A stretch of DNA of 64,000 bases from Incurvaria masculella (GCA_946894095.1 OX335655.1:4836001-4900000); one strand, 5' to 3'; numbered from the stretch's first letter, positions 10,388 to 22,984 are shown. Notes: a model not told the origin generated them from the letters alone. Made by a program: numbers and translations.

Positions 10388-11057
10388 CGAAAATTCGATT
10401 GTTACGCGTTTTACACAATAACTTTGATCGTCACTCGATCGAACTCAAGAATATGATGAGAAAAAAATATTATCTGGACTATTAGAACATAACGATTCCA
10501 CGGTTATGGTACTATAACACTATTACTTATTCTGTGCTACATAGTGGGGACATTGACTGCAAACGATGCATGTTTAAGTACTTGCTTACTACACACAAAC
10601 ATTTCAAATATTTTATGCACAACAGTGTAATCCACGCAAACAAAGATGGATCATGACAGTTTCTTTCGCAGTGTACAGGATGCGAGTTTCATTGAAATTC
10701 ACGCAATAACAAAGTCATATCCGCCTCGTACTGCAAACAAACGCCGTAAAACTCATTCAGCGTTACCTATCTTGTCGAATTCACCCTACAAATCTGGGTA
10801 AACGAGCTTCTAGGAGACATTTATGAGAATTTACATGCGAATAACATTATAAGAGTCAACCGAATTGAGATCTGCACGAAGGGTCGAAATTGGCTTTGTG
10901 TGCCAAACTTTATCGAACTACACACGCATGCTGGTTGATAACCTCGCTTGTTGTTCTCTCATCAATAACTCTTTACATTTTATCACAATGGTCACAACGT
11001 AGGTTAAAAGCATTAAATCCATGTATGTTTAATCTTAAATACTGCCCATGTTACTTA
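10388..11057. other. No gene seen
   Basis: 670 bp without a recognised feature. Confidence 0.4.
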
Positions 11058-11059
11058 TA

Positions 11060-11679
11060 CACCCAGATCATCCTCTGAAGCGTTATTCTGCTAATTGATA
11101 ACTGCGCGCGTTATGTTTGTATTTTCTCAAAACCACATGTTTCGCGCGAAATGGTATTCTACTAGCGCAGTTTGCAAAACGCATGCGTTGTGTTTGTGTT
11201 TTGTTCGCAAACTCGTAACGCGCGCTCATGTTCTCGGGGGCCGTGTGTTTTGCCGAAAACTTGCGGTTTTGAGAATTCTATTTGTCAAATTCGGAGCATC
11301 GCATCGCCGAACTTCGAATATCACTTTTCTACATTACGTTGGCATATCGCTGTCTCTTTCTTTTCGTATGTCATATTTGAGTGAGAAACTAACCGTCAAA
11401 ATCGTGACAGGTTATTTTACCCTGTAGGCGGCGCGCAAGACAAACCACTCCATAGACAATAACAAAACGCGTGTGTGAATTAGCTGAATACCGATTTTTG
11501 GAAACCGCACTCGAAACTTAGCGTCATATGTTTGACGGAAACATATCTTATACGGAATGGTTTGAAATTGGACAAATAGCAGAATCGGGCTTCTGAATAG
11601 TTATGCAGCAATTTGTCCCTTTCTCATGTCAATGCTAAGGAAAAAACAATATATAACTATTCAGAGGATGCTCTGGGTA
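11060..11679. mobile_element. TA-flanked MITE, 620 bp
   Basis: The left end CACCCAGATCATCCTCTGAA and the inverted right end (read outward-in TACCCAGAGCATCCTCTGAA) match at 18 of 20 bases. TA pairs at 11058-11059 and 11680-11681 form the target duplication, as in Tc1/mariner-type elements. The interior is CG-rich for this window and has overlapping frames of 70-110 codons with no recognisable domain, so they are not called. Confidence 0.75.
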
Positions 11680-11681
11680 TA

Positions 11682-12040
11682 TTAGTAATACGTTAGTAGG
11701 AGGCATTGATCACGGGAGGGATGGTAAGGAAATTCCAAATTATGTGTATAGAGCCGGTTACGAAATTGGAAACGCAATACCCGCGAACAGTTTAAGTCCA
11801 GCCTTGCACTATATTCATAAAGTAGCTCTTTTTACAGACCATGCTTCACGATTGATCCCACATACATATGACATCGGTTGATAAAGAGTCAACTTTGTTG
11901 CATCTTCTGTAACTGAATATGACTGGCTATCATACCGTTATACATAGCAACTAGGTGCCATGCCAGGTCATTCCATATTTGACACATCAACATTGAGCTG
12001 CATGTAGAAAGCCGGTCAATATTCATTTCCGCATCAATCC
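11682..12040. other. No gene seen
   Basis: A 24-base SINE-tail fragment (GGTGCCATGCCAGGTC) near 11955 is the only recognisable element. Confidence 0.35.
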
Positions 12041-12051
12041 TCCTTCATTAA

Positions 12052-13089
12052 GTGGGCAGTAGAGTTCAAAACCGCTTAACGATTGTCTATAACACATTAT
12101 GGAAAAAGCTTAGGCAGGCAAAGGTACCAGAGGAGATAGTACATCTGTTGACATTCTGGTACGAGAATCAGTTGAACTCGGTACACTGGGGCGAAACGTT
12201 GTCTGGGGAATACCGACTGACCTGTGGCGTGCGACAGGGTGGGATCACATCTCCGGACCTGTTCAATCTCTATGTGAATGGACTCATAGAGGAGCTCAGC
12301 AGCGCAGGTATTGGATGTCACCTGGGTAACATGTGCATAAATAATATCAGCTATGCGGATGACATGGCGCTGTTGTGTCCCTCTGTGAAAGGTCTGCGAA
12401 AGTTGGTAGCCATTTGCGAGCGGTATGCCGGCCAGCACGGCCTAACATATAATGGCAAAAAGACAGAACTAGTTTTGTTTAGGTCCGGCGCTGGACCTGT
12501 TAGCGTGCCACCGGTAACTTTATGCGGTTTTAAACTTAAAACTGTTACAAAGTTTAAATACTTAGGGCATGTACTTACTGATAAGTTACAGGATGACGAT
12601 GATATGGAAAGACAACGCAGGGCTATTGCAATGAAAAGCAATATGTTGGGTAGGCGATTCTATCAATGCTCTCGTCAGGTCAAAATCACCCTGTTCAAGG
12701 CGTACTGCCAGGCGTTCTACACCAGCCAATTATGGAGTAAGTACACGCAGCGAGCGTTTAACTCGCTGCGTGTCCAGTATAACAACGCATTTAGATGTAT
12801 ATTAGGACTACCGTGGCGGTGTAGCGCGTCTGGTATGTTCGCTGAAAACAGGATTGATGATTTCTACGCAATTATGAGAAAGACGAGAGCTGCTTTTATA
12901 GAACGCGTCGATAAGTGCAACAATGCCATTATTTCAAAAATTAATGAAAGTTTGTTTAACAAACATTTTGTAATATTAAATCCGACAAGTGGCAATGTTG
13001 TGATTAAAACTAGTGTTCAAGTATTAAGTGTTGATGATATGTATTTTATAATATTTTTCTCCTGCCCTTTTTGTTTTTGTTTAGTTTAA
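12052..13089 (+). CDS. Non-LTR retrotransposon reverse transcriptase, 5'-truncated
   Basis: Encodes the second half of a LINE reverse transcriptase, which copies RNA at a nicked target. Visible motifs are RLTCGVRQGGITSPDLFNLY (RT block 4) at about residues 56-75, YADDMALL (the catalytic box) near 104, and GKKTELVLF with FKYLGHVL (thumb-side blocks) at about 140-170, followed by a C-terminal region with cysteines. The upstream endonuclease domain, palm start and any first ORF are missing, so this is a dead 5'-truncated copy, the usual fate of LINE insertions. The first dozen residues and the last 30 or so may lie outside the original protein, because the frame simply runs open. The family is not certain; it differs from the CR1/Jockey-type relics at 7528 and 15576. 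Confidence 0.85.
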   Translation: MGSRVQNRLTIVYNTLWKKLRQAKVPEEIVHLLTFWYENQLNSVHWGETLSGEYRLTCGVRQGGITSPDLFNLYVNGLIEELSSAGIGCHLGNMCINNISYADDMALLCPSVKGLRKLVAICERYAGQHGLTYNGKKTELVLFRSGAGPVSVPPVTLCGFKLKTVTKFKYLGHVLTDKLQDDDDMERQRRAIAMKSNMLGRRFYQCSRQVKITLFKAYCQAFYTSQLWSKYTQRAFNSLRVQYNNAFRCILGLPWRCSASGMFAENRIDDFYAIMRKTRAAFIERVDKCNNAIISKINESLFNKHFVILNPTSGNVVIKTSVQVLSVDDMYFIIFFSCPFCFCLV

Positions 13090-13226
13090 TTTTATTTCTC
13101 AAATCTTAATTTTATAGTAAATAATACTGCTTCTGATGTAGAAAATAATAGTAGAATAGTTATGATATGTACGTAAGTTTTTGTTCAGTAATATTTAAGC
13201 ATGTTGTGTTTGCCGCGTGTTGGCAG

Positions 13227-13609
13227 TCAGCCTCAATAGCCCAGTGGCGCGACACTTCGGCGATCGCTCTCCGAAGTTAAGCAACGCTGGGTCCGGTCTG
13301 GTCTTGGATGGGTGACCATTCGACCGTTGAGAGAGGCTGGCCGTGGTTCGGATTCCACGTTAAACTGTAGGTCGCCTTCCTTACTTACTAGGTGGTAGGG
13401 TTAATCCCGCCCGGGTTGGTACCATCATATTGAATTAACGATGGTCGAAGCGGCAATGAAAATTGTCCGTGTTTTCCATCCAGTTTAATGTAGCCGTGCA
13501 ATATAAGGAAGGTCCTGGCATGGCACCTAGTTCCCATGTGGTGTGTTAGGCTAATACCATGACAGAAGGTGTGGTATTAGCCATCCATTTCCAGTCACAT
13601 AAAAAAAAA
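13227..13609 (+). mobile_element. SINE with 5S rRNA-derived head
   Basis: Near-identical to the copy at 10004: CTCCGAAGTTAAGCAACGC, TTGGATGGGTGACC, the common body, and an AGTCACATAAAAAAAA tail. The high similarity of the two copies points to recent activity. Confidence 0.88.
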
Positions 13610-15249
13610 TACTGTTAATTTTAAAAGATGATGAAGATATGGCTCGAAACGTCGTGCTCCGCACATATCATGCCGTGAGTAGACAGCCGTTTAATCTTTT
13701 AAAATTGACACAATACATTTCGATCTAGTGTCGACCCTTCCGTCGGTCTGCCCCATGTCGCTCCACGCTCCGCGTCCCCGGTTCGCCACTCTCAGATTTA
13801 CCCCGTCAGAACCATTCTTCATGCGCATTCGCAGGTGAAAACGGGCTAAGTAAATGTTCGCTTCGAAGATTTGAGGACAATTTATTTTGACTTATTTAGG
13901 GTTCGTTTTACCAAGAATGCCTTCACCGAATAATTATTTTGCTGAAGAAAGTATTTTTGGAATGCAATGAATTCATGAAGTTATCTTCTTGAATTCACGA
14001 AGAAAGCAGGAAAGATGAAGCGCTTGCGCCGTGGACCTATCATACATTTTGCATACAAGTACATTGACGATGCACGCGCTGTGGGCACGCCATTGGCGCA
14101 CCGCTTGCATACAAAATGTATAAGAGGCGGGCGGCCTTAGGTCTTGGTGCTTCTTAGTATGACACACTACTAAGAAATATACTTACAAAGTGTAGGCCTT
14201 CATTCTTAATTGAACTCAATTTAAATTTGAAGATAAGGGAGGAGCAATGTTGTGTTTGTCTAGATTGCTTCTTCTACCGATCTAGTCGTGTGATAGTAGT
14301 GGGATAAGACCTAACTGATTGGAGGCAGCAGGATGGAACATAAAAGAAAACTCATTTTAATGATAACTATTGCGGTTTCGTTAAAATAATAAAAAGGTGA
14401 ACCAAATTATATATCTAGGTACATTTATAATGACCGCAGGGTAAATATTAACAGGCTGACGCTAAATTTCAAAAGGACCAGTTTGTAGTCAGGAAGTTGG
14501 TACTGTTTTGGTATATATATATGTGATACCCAAACATATGGTATATATGTTTGGGTATCACAATCATATTAAAGTCATTTTATGAGTCATATATTATTGA
14601 GACTTATATATTACTTCGTAAGGGCCCGGTCAATGCGCACGACTAATGGCACCAGAACGCTGGCCCTAAAATATTCGTTTTAGGGCCAACGCGACCCATT
14701 CGTCTGCGGACCACTGCACAGTGCGGTTGAGAGTTGTGAAAAAGGGTGCAAAAACCTTTGAAATCATTGATCAAGGTATCGAGAGGCGCGGAACTACGGA
14801 GACGCATCGATGCAATGAGATGGAGTATGGCCGTCGACACGGCAGAGTACGAATGGGATCGAATCGCCTATCGTTTTGTTCATGACTTTCGGAACACCTG
14901 TATTAATATGTTTACTAAATAGGTACCCAGTTTCTCGGTGATTTTATTAAAGCGATCATTTTCCAATAAAACGACCATATCACGATCGTAGCTACTTTGA
15001 GGGCAGTCAGCGATAAATCAAGACCAGCGGAGACTCAAGGGAATTGAAATGTGAAAAGTCAAGTGCGCTTCCAATAGCTCTCGTTCTCAGGCAGCCCTCG
15101 AGCCCTCGCCGTCTCCCCGGTGACATTGTCGCTTGATGGAACACTCTATTGGAGATCCTAGGAGATTTCAGCGCTATTTCGATGAATCCACTTCTATTTC
15201 AGCGCGATTAAATATTAGAATTTGATAATTAAAATCTTAAATATGTAGA
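13610..15249. other. No gene seen; two short inverted repeats
   Basis: No credible coding frame. An imperfect pair of ATACATTTTGTATGCAA-like arms lies at 14043-14059 and 14106-14122, and a perfect hairpin at 14523-14561 is listed separately. Confidence 0.4.
14523..14561. repeat. Perfect 17-bp inverted repeat
   Basis: GTGATACCCAAACATAT, five bases, then ATATGTTTGGGTATCAC. An exact hairpin flanked by TA repeats. It could be a tiny palindromic MITE remnant. Confidence 0.8.
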
Positions 15250-16110
15250 CGTTAAGAGAGTAGTTACCCTATCAATTCGCCATACTACGGGTGATATATA
15301 CATATTTTTTTTATTTTGAATACAGTCATACAGGAAAAACAAATTAAAATTACCAAAATGAAAACCTGGATTTCACAAATAATTTAAAACTATTACAATA
15401 CTATCGAGTTCATATAGACATAGTGATGTGCATAAAAAAACCAACATGTGTAAAACAAGCGTAAACTATTGTTAACAATTTTAAAAAGAAATGATGCATC
15501 CAAAAAATTACGGCGACTTGATAAAGAAGGGATCTTATGGAAATGAGCTGAAGTATTGTAATCTACAAAATGATGTCACGTAAGAAAGTCTAAGTTTTTT
15601 AAAAAAATATTTTGGAATGTTTCGATGGACCTTTTGTATGTAATAAAGATTGGGTGCCACACAACGCAAGCAAATTCAAGAATACTTCTTACAAATGAGA
15701 AATAAAGCATTTTATACGTCTCGGCTTTCTTGAAAGGTCTACCTATTCGAATAATTAAACCTAATTGATTGTATGCTCTCTTAAGTACGGGTTCAATATG
15801 AACATTATAGCGCAATTTATTGTCCTGTAACTGTTTACATGCTCCAATGTTTTACTAAAATATTTTGTCAAAATCAATGTCTGTATTTTTTAATTTTTTT
15901 AATATACTTTTTAGATTGGTAAATATTAGCTAAAAATATTCGAAAAAGTTGTTTTCTTTACCTGAAAAGATTTATTTTTACTGAAAAATACAGATATTTA
16001 CCAAAACTCGCTGCACCAAAGCTTTCTCAAATGATTAAATTTATTTTTAAATCTGATAACGTTTAGGGGCAGGGACCCGTTAGGGCCTGGAAGACGATTT
16101 AGTTAGTTTA
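15250..16110. repeat. Family F repeat, with a LINE relic nested in it
   Basis: Flanking blocks 15250-15303 (AGAGTAGTTACCC, ATACTACGGGTGATA) and 15848-16110 (TTTTTAGATTGGTAAATATT, TACAGATATTTACC, GTTAGGGCCTGGAAGACGA) match repeats at 44998-45845 and 53256-53515. Between them lies an inserted minus-strand LINE relic. The TTAA at 16047-16050 is the unoccupied form of the site filled by family B at 45235-45784. Confidence 0.8.
15576..15815 (-). pseudogene. LINE reverse transcriptase C-terminal relic
   Basis: The minus-strand frame reads LKRAYNQLGLIIR, then ETYKMLYFSFVRSILEFACV and VWHPIF, the conserved region downstream of the RT catalytic core in CR1/Jockey-type LINEs. About 80 residues survive, with no catalytic YADD. 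The fragment lies inside the family F repeat. Confidence 0.8.
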
Positions 16111-16940
16111 ATGACAATCACCGTGAAAAATGGTGCCTTGACTAATGGATATAGTAATTTCAAATATTAAATTTTCGCTGCCTTCACGACAGCCTTAACG
16201 ATCAAATATGAACACTGGAAAGAGAAAGTCGTCAATATGACCGATGTCCAATTCGTCTCTATTTCCAGTGTTTAGGGTTCAGAGTAATCGTCTGTACAAT
16301 TAGCAGCAAACGTCGATGGCAGCAAACAAATGTATTTAAGATATGGCGATATTTTTTTAACTTTTACACTGGTGGTTTACAAAACCCGCCATCATGAATT
16401 TCGCCCAACATACTGCATTATTGAAGAATTGAACTTCCTATCTATCTTATCATACTCGCTATCTTATCTGTCTTTAATTTGGAAACTTGAATTAATTTTT
16501 ACTCGAGCTAAACCCCAGGCTTACTCGGAACAGCCTGTTATTGGCAATTACTTTGGGCGAGGAACTTTGAATTGGCTTTTAGCAGCAACCACAGAGCAAA
16601 GGTCTTATTAAAATATTTACAGTTTAGAAGAAAAAAAATGTTTTTTTGTGTGAGTGACTTGTGTTTGTGTGACTTTTGATGTTGCTGTTGTAACGCATTA
16701 TTTCTTGTTCTACATAATTAAACTAAATTAAGGTTTGAACAAAAACAACATAATCCCTAAACAAAATTAAACTAACAACTTACTAAAATAAATTAACAAC
16801 TAATACTAACCTAAACCTATTGCTTAAGTTATATTTTATTTTTGTGAAGAACTGGGGATTACCATGATTAATTAACTCGCCGCTTGAAAATTTTGAGCAA
16901 AAAAAAAAAGTACAAATGTGATTGATGTGATACAAGTGAT
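16111..16940. other. No gene seen
   Basis: AT-rich, with a 93-codon frame at 16330-16611 that shows no domain. Confidence 0.35.
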
Positions 16941-16943
16941 GGA

Positions 16944-17410
16944 TTGTCAAATATTAGATACCAAATATCAAGCAAATTGAAACCAAGTTTTGGAAACGAT
17001 GTAAACTACGTTTTTATGGGGAACACAGCTTACGGGCCGTTCTTAAGGAATCAGTCAGTAGATTTTATTAATAATAATAATATTGTGTACCAAAGTAGAC
17101 AGATGGATACCACTTATCTTGACACAGTCTCTGGAAGCACTTAATATGAAACAAAGGCTGCCTTTGTAGACTTTAGCAGCGACCCTCCGCCCCAAAAAGC
17201 CTTGCGAAACTCCAGCCGGATGAGGAGAAACCTAAAAATGGAATAATTAAAATAAAATTGGATTCTAACAATTAAAACGTGGGCTGCGGTCGAAAAGCCA
17301 TTTCACTGTTTTCAAGGAAATTATACGTCCCTCAAGATTTATCGAAGCGCTTCTTTGAATTGATTATAAACATGTTGAAAGAAGAAGACATTATCAGAAC
17401 CAAACGTTTT
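16944..17410 (+). pseudogene. Possible broken retroposed gene, function unknown
   Basis: Three consecutive coding-like stretches lie on the same strand but in shifted frames or separated by stops. The first is 16944-17144, with SSKLKPSFGNDVNYVFMGN and a stop after DTVSGST. Next comes a stretch with AAFVDFSSDPPPQKALRNS near 17158, overlapping QPDEEKPKNGIIKIKLDSNN in another frame. The last is CGRKAISLFSRKLYVPQDL and KEEDIIRTKRFGKTFD, ending at a stop near 17427. About 200 bases further on are AATAAA (17629) and an A run, as expected of a polyadenylated copy. I do not recognise the protein. The amino-acid makeup looks coding rather than random, but this is a judgement by eye. Confidence 0.3.
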
Positions 17411-17429
17411 GGGAAAACCTTTGATTAGC

Positions 17430-19330
17430 CCAAAACATTGTTTATTAACACATGTAAACTGCTTCTTTTTTAATTTTGTTTATTTGTTAGATATCTGCAA
17501 TTGAAGCATTTCATTTTTTCTCTTTCTTTGCCTATGTATTTAGTATTACTATGTTAATGGAAACTTGCTGGTTTAAGCTTTATTCAAATTTTTGTTATTA
17601 GTTCGTTTTAACAATGTTTGTTTTCCTGAATAAAATAAAAAAAAAGCTTAGAAATGCCAATCTATCTATTCCAGAACTGCACTTAGAAATCAAAACAAGA
17701 ATACCTAATACATATCTAGAATATATTTAAGCAGATTAATACATGCAAGGACCCCAAGGATCGATTACATTAGCAAATTCTGTTATAAAATTAATAAAGG
17801 GACAGCTTATAACATTCAACTAGGTTTGTTCTAATTAGTAATTCCTCCTAAACTTTTTGGTATTTTCGTAAATATTTAGTGTTATTCGTTTTCGAGTAAT
17901 ACTACTTACTAGTTATGAACTCATGGAAAATATTGAACATTCAGTTTGGATTCGTAAGATGTGATGGATCATATAATTTTGGCAAATCAGCTTGCAAGGT
18001 TTCGTGAACTTTAATCGATGCTTGATTGTTTATTTTTCTATTCATTGTGTTGCGTGACTATTTGGGACATGAAAGCGAGATGGTTTGTGCGTATGATATC
18101 CTGGGTATCTATAAATATAATATCAATGCATGTAGATGACGTTGCAGAGACTCTCGTTGGTTCCATAATTATTCTTTCCAAATTGTACCATGCAAACACA
18201 TTCTCAACCTATTTCTTTTGTGCACTATTAGATAAAAAGTCAACATTATAATCACCGAATATTATAATTGGTTTGTTAGATTTCACTAGGGTTTGCAAAA
18301 CTTGTTCCAATATTGTTAATATAAGTCAAGTTTTCCATCCGGATAACGGTAAGTGCAAGCTATTACAAACTGGCTAGATGCCTTAGGTAAATAAGGCGCG
18401 TAAGTGTAATATAAAAAGTATTTCTTTTTTTTTTATTATCGGGAAGCTTTAAATTAAGAAATTATGTCCAGAGACCAAAGAAAATTTTCAATTTATTAAC
18501 TCACCTTAGATGTAAGCTCAATCTCATACCCACGTCCGCATAATAGGAAAGATCTATAAAATAGTATGCCAAGATGTCAGCCAGCGCTAATGTCGCCATC
18601 GTTTACCTTCGAGGGGGAACCTTTGTCGGGGCACTCGCATGAGGAGTGGAAGGCACGTACGTATCTACCTTCACGTCTTAAATCACATACCATATGTTAA
18701 TCCTGGGCTATTCGTCCAAGGTGCTCCTCGCGAGCAGGGGCGATTCGGTTAAGACTGGCTAAGCATAGTTTTAAGCTGTTGATCAATGGAATTAAAGGAA
18801 AATTGTTTTATCAACGAATATTATATGTATAAAAAAATAGAAAGCTGTAAAAAGAACTACATTATTAATATACTGCAAGGCTGCACTTAAACCAGCAACA
18901 TACCTTTTGCAGGCATTGCGTCTACCAATTTCGCCAACTACTCTTTGCCTATAATTTAGAATTCTCCTGCACTTATTCTCCCGCAATGATGAAATATTAC
19001 AAATCAGATTGCAGTGTGCTATCTATGGATGATGAATAAACAATAAACAACAATTATTTCGTAAATATTACTACTGATTACAAAGACCATGAGACGTATT
19101 GTATACATTGATGGACAGTAAACTCTTGACTACCATAGTGACATTCTTAATCAATATAATCCATTTAAAATATAAAAGAGTATAATAATTTATGTAATAT
19201 CAATTAGTCTGTGTAAAAACCCTGACGATCGCTTGACCTTGCCTTGATTAATATGAGGGACATTCAACGATTTGTGAAAAAACACAGTGGAAAGACGATG
19301 ATTAATCTTGAGAAGTGACATTGACAGTTC
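17430..19330. other. No gene seen
   Basis: About 1.9 kb of AT-rich sequence. A 45-bp block at 19009-19053 (CTATCTATGGATGATGAATA, then AACAATAAACAA) recurs at 36232-36276, so it is part of some dispersed repeat. Confidence 0.4.
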
Positions 19331-19339
19331 CACACACGG

Positions 19340-19670
19340 TGCCCTACCTCCGAAGCGTGAGCACTGTGTACGGCATTGCGTGACGCAGCGCTAACTTCAT
19401 ACCGTTCACGGGACGCCATTTTGAGGGCTGTAAGCGCGAACCGGACCAGTTTTGAGCGTGGTTATGGTAACGATGGTTCAAATCGGACCGCGACCTTGGT
19501 GTCAATTCAGGGGCACACCTATCTTCGACCATATTGTGTTTCGAATCCACGAATTCTCGTAAAAAGGTTTTGTTTTGTGTGAAATAGGACACTTCCAAAA
19601 TGCGATCATCAAATCTGGGACTCGAACCCACCCCACCGACTCGGAACATATGAACGCGCCATGCAGGAAA
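19340..19670 (-). repeat. SINE-like relic with B box
   Basis: On the minus strand, GGGTTCGAGTCCCAG at about 19615-19630 is a good RNA polymerase III B box, preceded by a GGCGCGTTCATATG-like A-box region. The rest of the region does not match the other SINEs here. Confidence 0.4.
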
Positions 19671-22340
19671 GAGGTGATAACGATAAATTTAAAATGGTCC
19701 TCACGTCCACAATAGGGACGTTAGAAACGATGACATTCAGAGATATATGACCCGATTATACCTCAGGCATGGCATTTAATTTTGAACCTTGCTGCAGAAG
19801 AAATAGAGAATTTTTTTGATTACCGTAAACCTAATAGGTTGGGATTATATTGATTTGAATTGGGAGCAATCTTTTACCTTGGCGGAAGCCACAAAATAAT
19901 TTTATTTATCTTAAAATGCATATCTTTTCCTATTATATTAATATAATATTACATAAAGCAGCTCTCAATTGAAAAAAAAAAATCGACCATGTCTCTGAAT
20001 ACATATCTCAATGAGACGTATACACATATTAACTACGTACTCCATATCCACCCCAGCTGATGAAAATGTTCATCCAATAAAACATTGTGAATCGTGGAAA
20101 TCAATTACAGGCAGCAAGGATAGTAAGTGATTGTGAGTCATTTATTACTGACACTGCACCGATTAACACCAATACTGCACCATAAACTAATGAGCTATGT
20201 TCACATCTTTATCACCGTGGTTTGTTTATCATCATTGTTTTAGAGACAAAGGATAGTAGGGATAGACTGCTTATGTAATACAACGTATAAACCTTCTGAA
20301 AACTGCTTATTTTTGCTGGTACCATGACATTTCTTACCAGCGCCATCTCTCGTCACTGCCAGAACTAGTTACACCATCTTTATACTAAGCTTAATTACAA
20401 ATTTTGCCTAGATAGGCGTGATGAGAACGTTACATTAAAAAAAAATAAGTAATATCATTGTAATTAAGAAACATGATTTAATATTAATTGGTTTTTATTT
20501 AATGTTTTCTGAAATGTGAAATTGCAACGCCATATGTGGACTTTTATTATCCCAATTCAACACTCGTATGACGTTGCAATCTTTCCCTATTGTCATTGCC
20601 CTAAAAATTTTGGACCAATTTTTGCGATTAAAACGAGATAACCAGAGCCCGACGTCGCTTAGTTAGAGCAGCTCGAAATAATTCTTTCTAAATGTGATCA
20701 ACCCGCATAACGCGTGAAACCGTTTTTTTATTGTTTCGGTAAAGAAATTGGGAAAAGTTAAACATGTTCTTCGCTGAATGGGTAGATAATGTTAAGATCT
20801 TTGAAATGGTATTAAAATAAATATTAGTTAATATCAATATAAACCGCAAACTTGAAAAATAATATATTTGAGACCTGACTTCAAACATTTTTTCCATGCA
20901 TAAAATACCAATTTCTGTAACATTTTTCTATTTGTTTTGGTAGAACATTAGCTGGAATTATACATGTTTTATTTTCATGTTCTCATAATCAAACCATTCG
21001 AATTGGCTAGTATAACCATCTTAAAAGGAGCACGAAAATCTCGCTACAAATTTGATTGCTGTATCACCACTCGAACTTGCTACGCGTTGCCGATCGACGG
21101 ACTGTAGCCGATCGACTCACGTTTCAAATAGCGTTTCAAAAAGCCAAAACAAGTCTGCCAGTCCGAGTTAACTTATTTTCTCCAATTATACAAACTAGCA
21201 TGTACGTTATTAAAGTTGGTATCGTCGTTCTATCTTACATATATCGGAAAGCACCACCGCTTCTTTCTAAAAACATTTGACGAAATTAAAGCTCGGAGTG
21301 ATTCAGAGTTGGGGCATAAGTTCAAATTAGACATTCCTATATTCGCATTCTGTGCTTCGCATGTAGCAATATTTCAGTGCTCCCTCTGCGGGACTTCCGC
21401 GAACAATTTTGAAGAAAGATTAAAAATACCTGTCTTACGCCCAACGTTTCGAATGGAGTCACATTCAATCGTGGAAAACGTTTTCCTGACATTTTTCTTA
21501 CAAACATGATATTAGTGCCAATGCTCATAATCATGTAAAGGGATTATACATTGTTGCTTTTTCATGTGATATCGCATATTGCTTAAATTTATTAAGTAAA
21601 GTATTTTATCCATCCAATTAAAACAGTAGTATTTGCTGCAAATGAGCACAGAAATCGATGGGCTAAGTCGGTATGTGTACGCTGAAACAAATATAAAGAT
21701 CAATCGAAAAGAGTAAACAAGAAAAAATAGCAAATGCAAACAGGCAATCCAATTTCCTTTGTGTATCCTTTCACATGCATTCTGGGGCAAGAATTTAATT
21801 TAAATCTGTTTCTCTGTCGTGGAATTTTCTGAATTTAATTCTATCTTCTTCGAATGATTCTGAACGGTAAAAAGTCTCAAATTTCATTGAAAGCACTAAT
21901 TCGTTTTTTTTAAATTAAATGTATAGAGGTTAAGAATATATTAACATAACTTTACACATGCATAAGTATTGTTATGAGTACCGTGGGTACGCTGGATAGA
22001 AATAATGCCAGGAAATGATTACCATATTTAGCTATGGAAATTTGTGAAATTAACAATGAATATTAAGGATAACTGAACAGAAACTTGAACTTAAAATACC
22101 CTGTAAACTGCACCGTATCACAAAACACTTCATTCTTCATTTTATACGGTTGGTCGGCGGCTCCAGAAAGTTCTACATAACTCTGGTACCTAAATGTTCT
22201 GACACCAATCAGAGGGCATCCCTTTTCTTGACATATTTATTTACTATTTTCTAGAAGCTTCGATAAAAGAATAACTAATAGTCTTCGATTGTAATTGGTG
22301 TTGATTATTTACTCTTCAACCAATGAGGGCACGTGCGGCG
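19671..22340. other. No gene seen
   Basis: 2.7 kb without a recognised gene or repeat. Short frames at 20688-21790 overlap one another on both strands and carry no domain. Confidence 0.4.
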
Positions 22341-22420
22341 AATCTTTAAGATGGACAGGTCAACATTTAAATGATTTATAAAAGGATATCATTGGCGCGG
22401 CATATCCTTTGTCGAAAGGC
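22318..22420 (+). promoter_or_regulatory. Candidate TATA promoter
   Basis: A CCAAT motif (CAACCAATGAGG) and an E-box-like GGCACGTGCGG lie 40-60 bp upstream of ATTTATAAAAGG (about 22373). This is a plausible core promoter arrangement, but no gene is seen downstream within the next kilobase. Confidence 0.3.
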
Positions 22421-22519
22421 GGCCGATGCTTTGAGTGTGCCGCTACACACAACTTACCAGTAGTAACAGTATGTACTTACAAAACTTCTTAAAAATATGC
22501 TGATATATTTTTAATACAT

Positions 22520-22820
22520 GCATTCATGCAATCATACTCTTTCCCACCAAAAGATTCGCAGAGATGATAAAGCGCTTTGTAAACTATCACATCATGCTTT
22601 CCGCTCTTTTTCTACAAACAGATATTCACACATACTTTCCAATTACGGGTGCAATTTGTTTTATGTTTACGAAACCCTTTTCCACATTTGTTATTGTAGG
22701 TTCTTTCAGGTCCCCAAGGTAAGATCGTTTTATACTTCCCAACTGTACATTCTTTTCGTCATAATTTCGGCATTGCTCTACATATTCCAACCATTTCTTC
22801 CAACTTCTTCTTTGACCTTA
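22520..22820 (-). repeat. Possible old LINE relic
   Basis: TCACACATACTTTCCAATTA then CGGGTGC resembles a block in the clearer minus-strand LINE relic at 28905-29215. No protein motif can be read here. Confidence 0.25.
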
Positions 22821-22984
22821 CAAAGCTAACAAGCCTTTTTTATTCCTAAAAAATAATCAAGTGAATTATAAACACTTTCAATCGTTTTAATTAATAATTG
22901 ATGTGTGGCTTTTGGCACATAAAAAGAATTCAATAGACCCAATGCATTTCTTGTCTTGCATGTCGGAAGAACTGAGCAAGGGAT

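Noticed and set aside
11095..11427. 110-codon frame in the MITE
   Set aside because: Overlaps another open frame, has no domain and no start or splice context.
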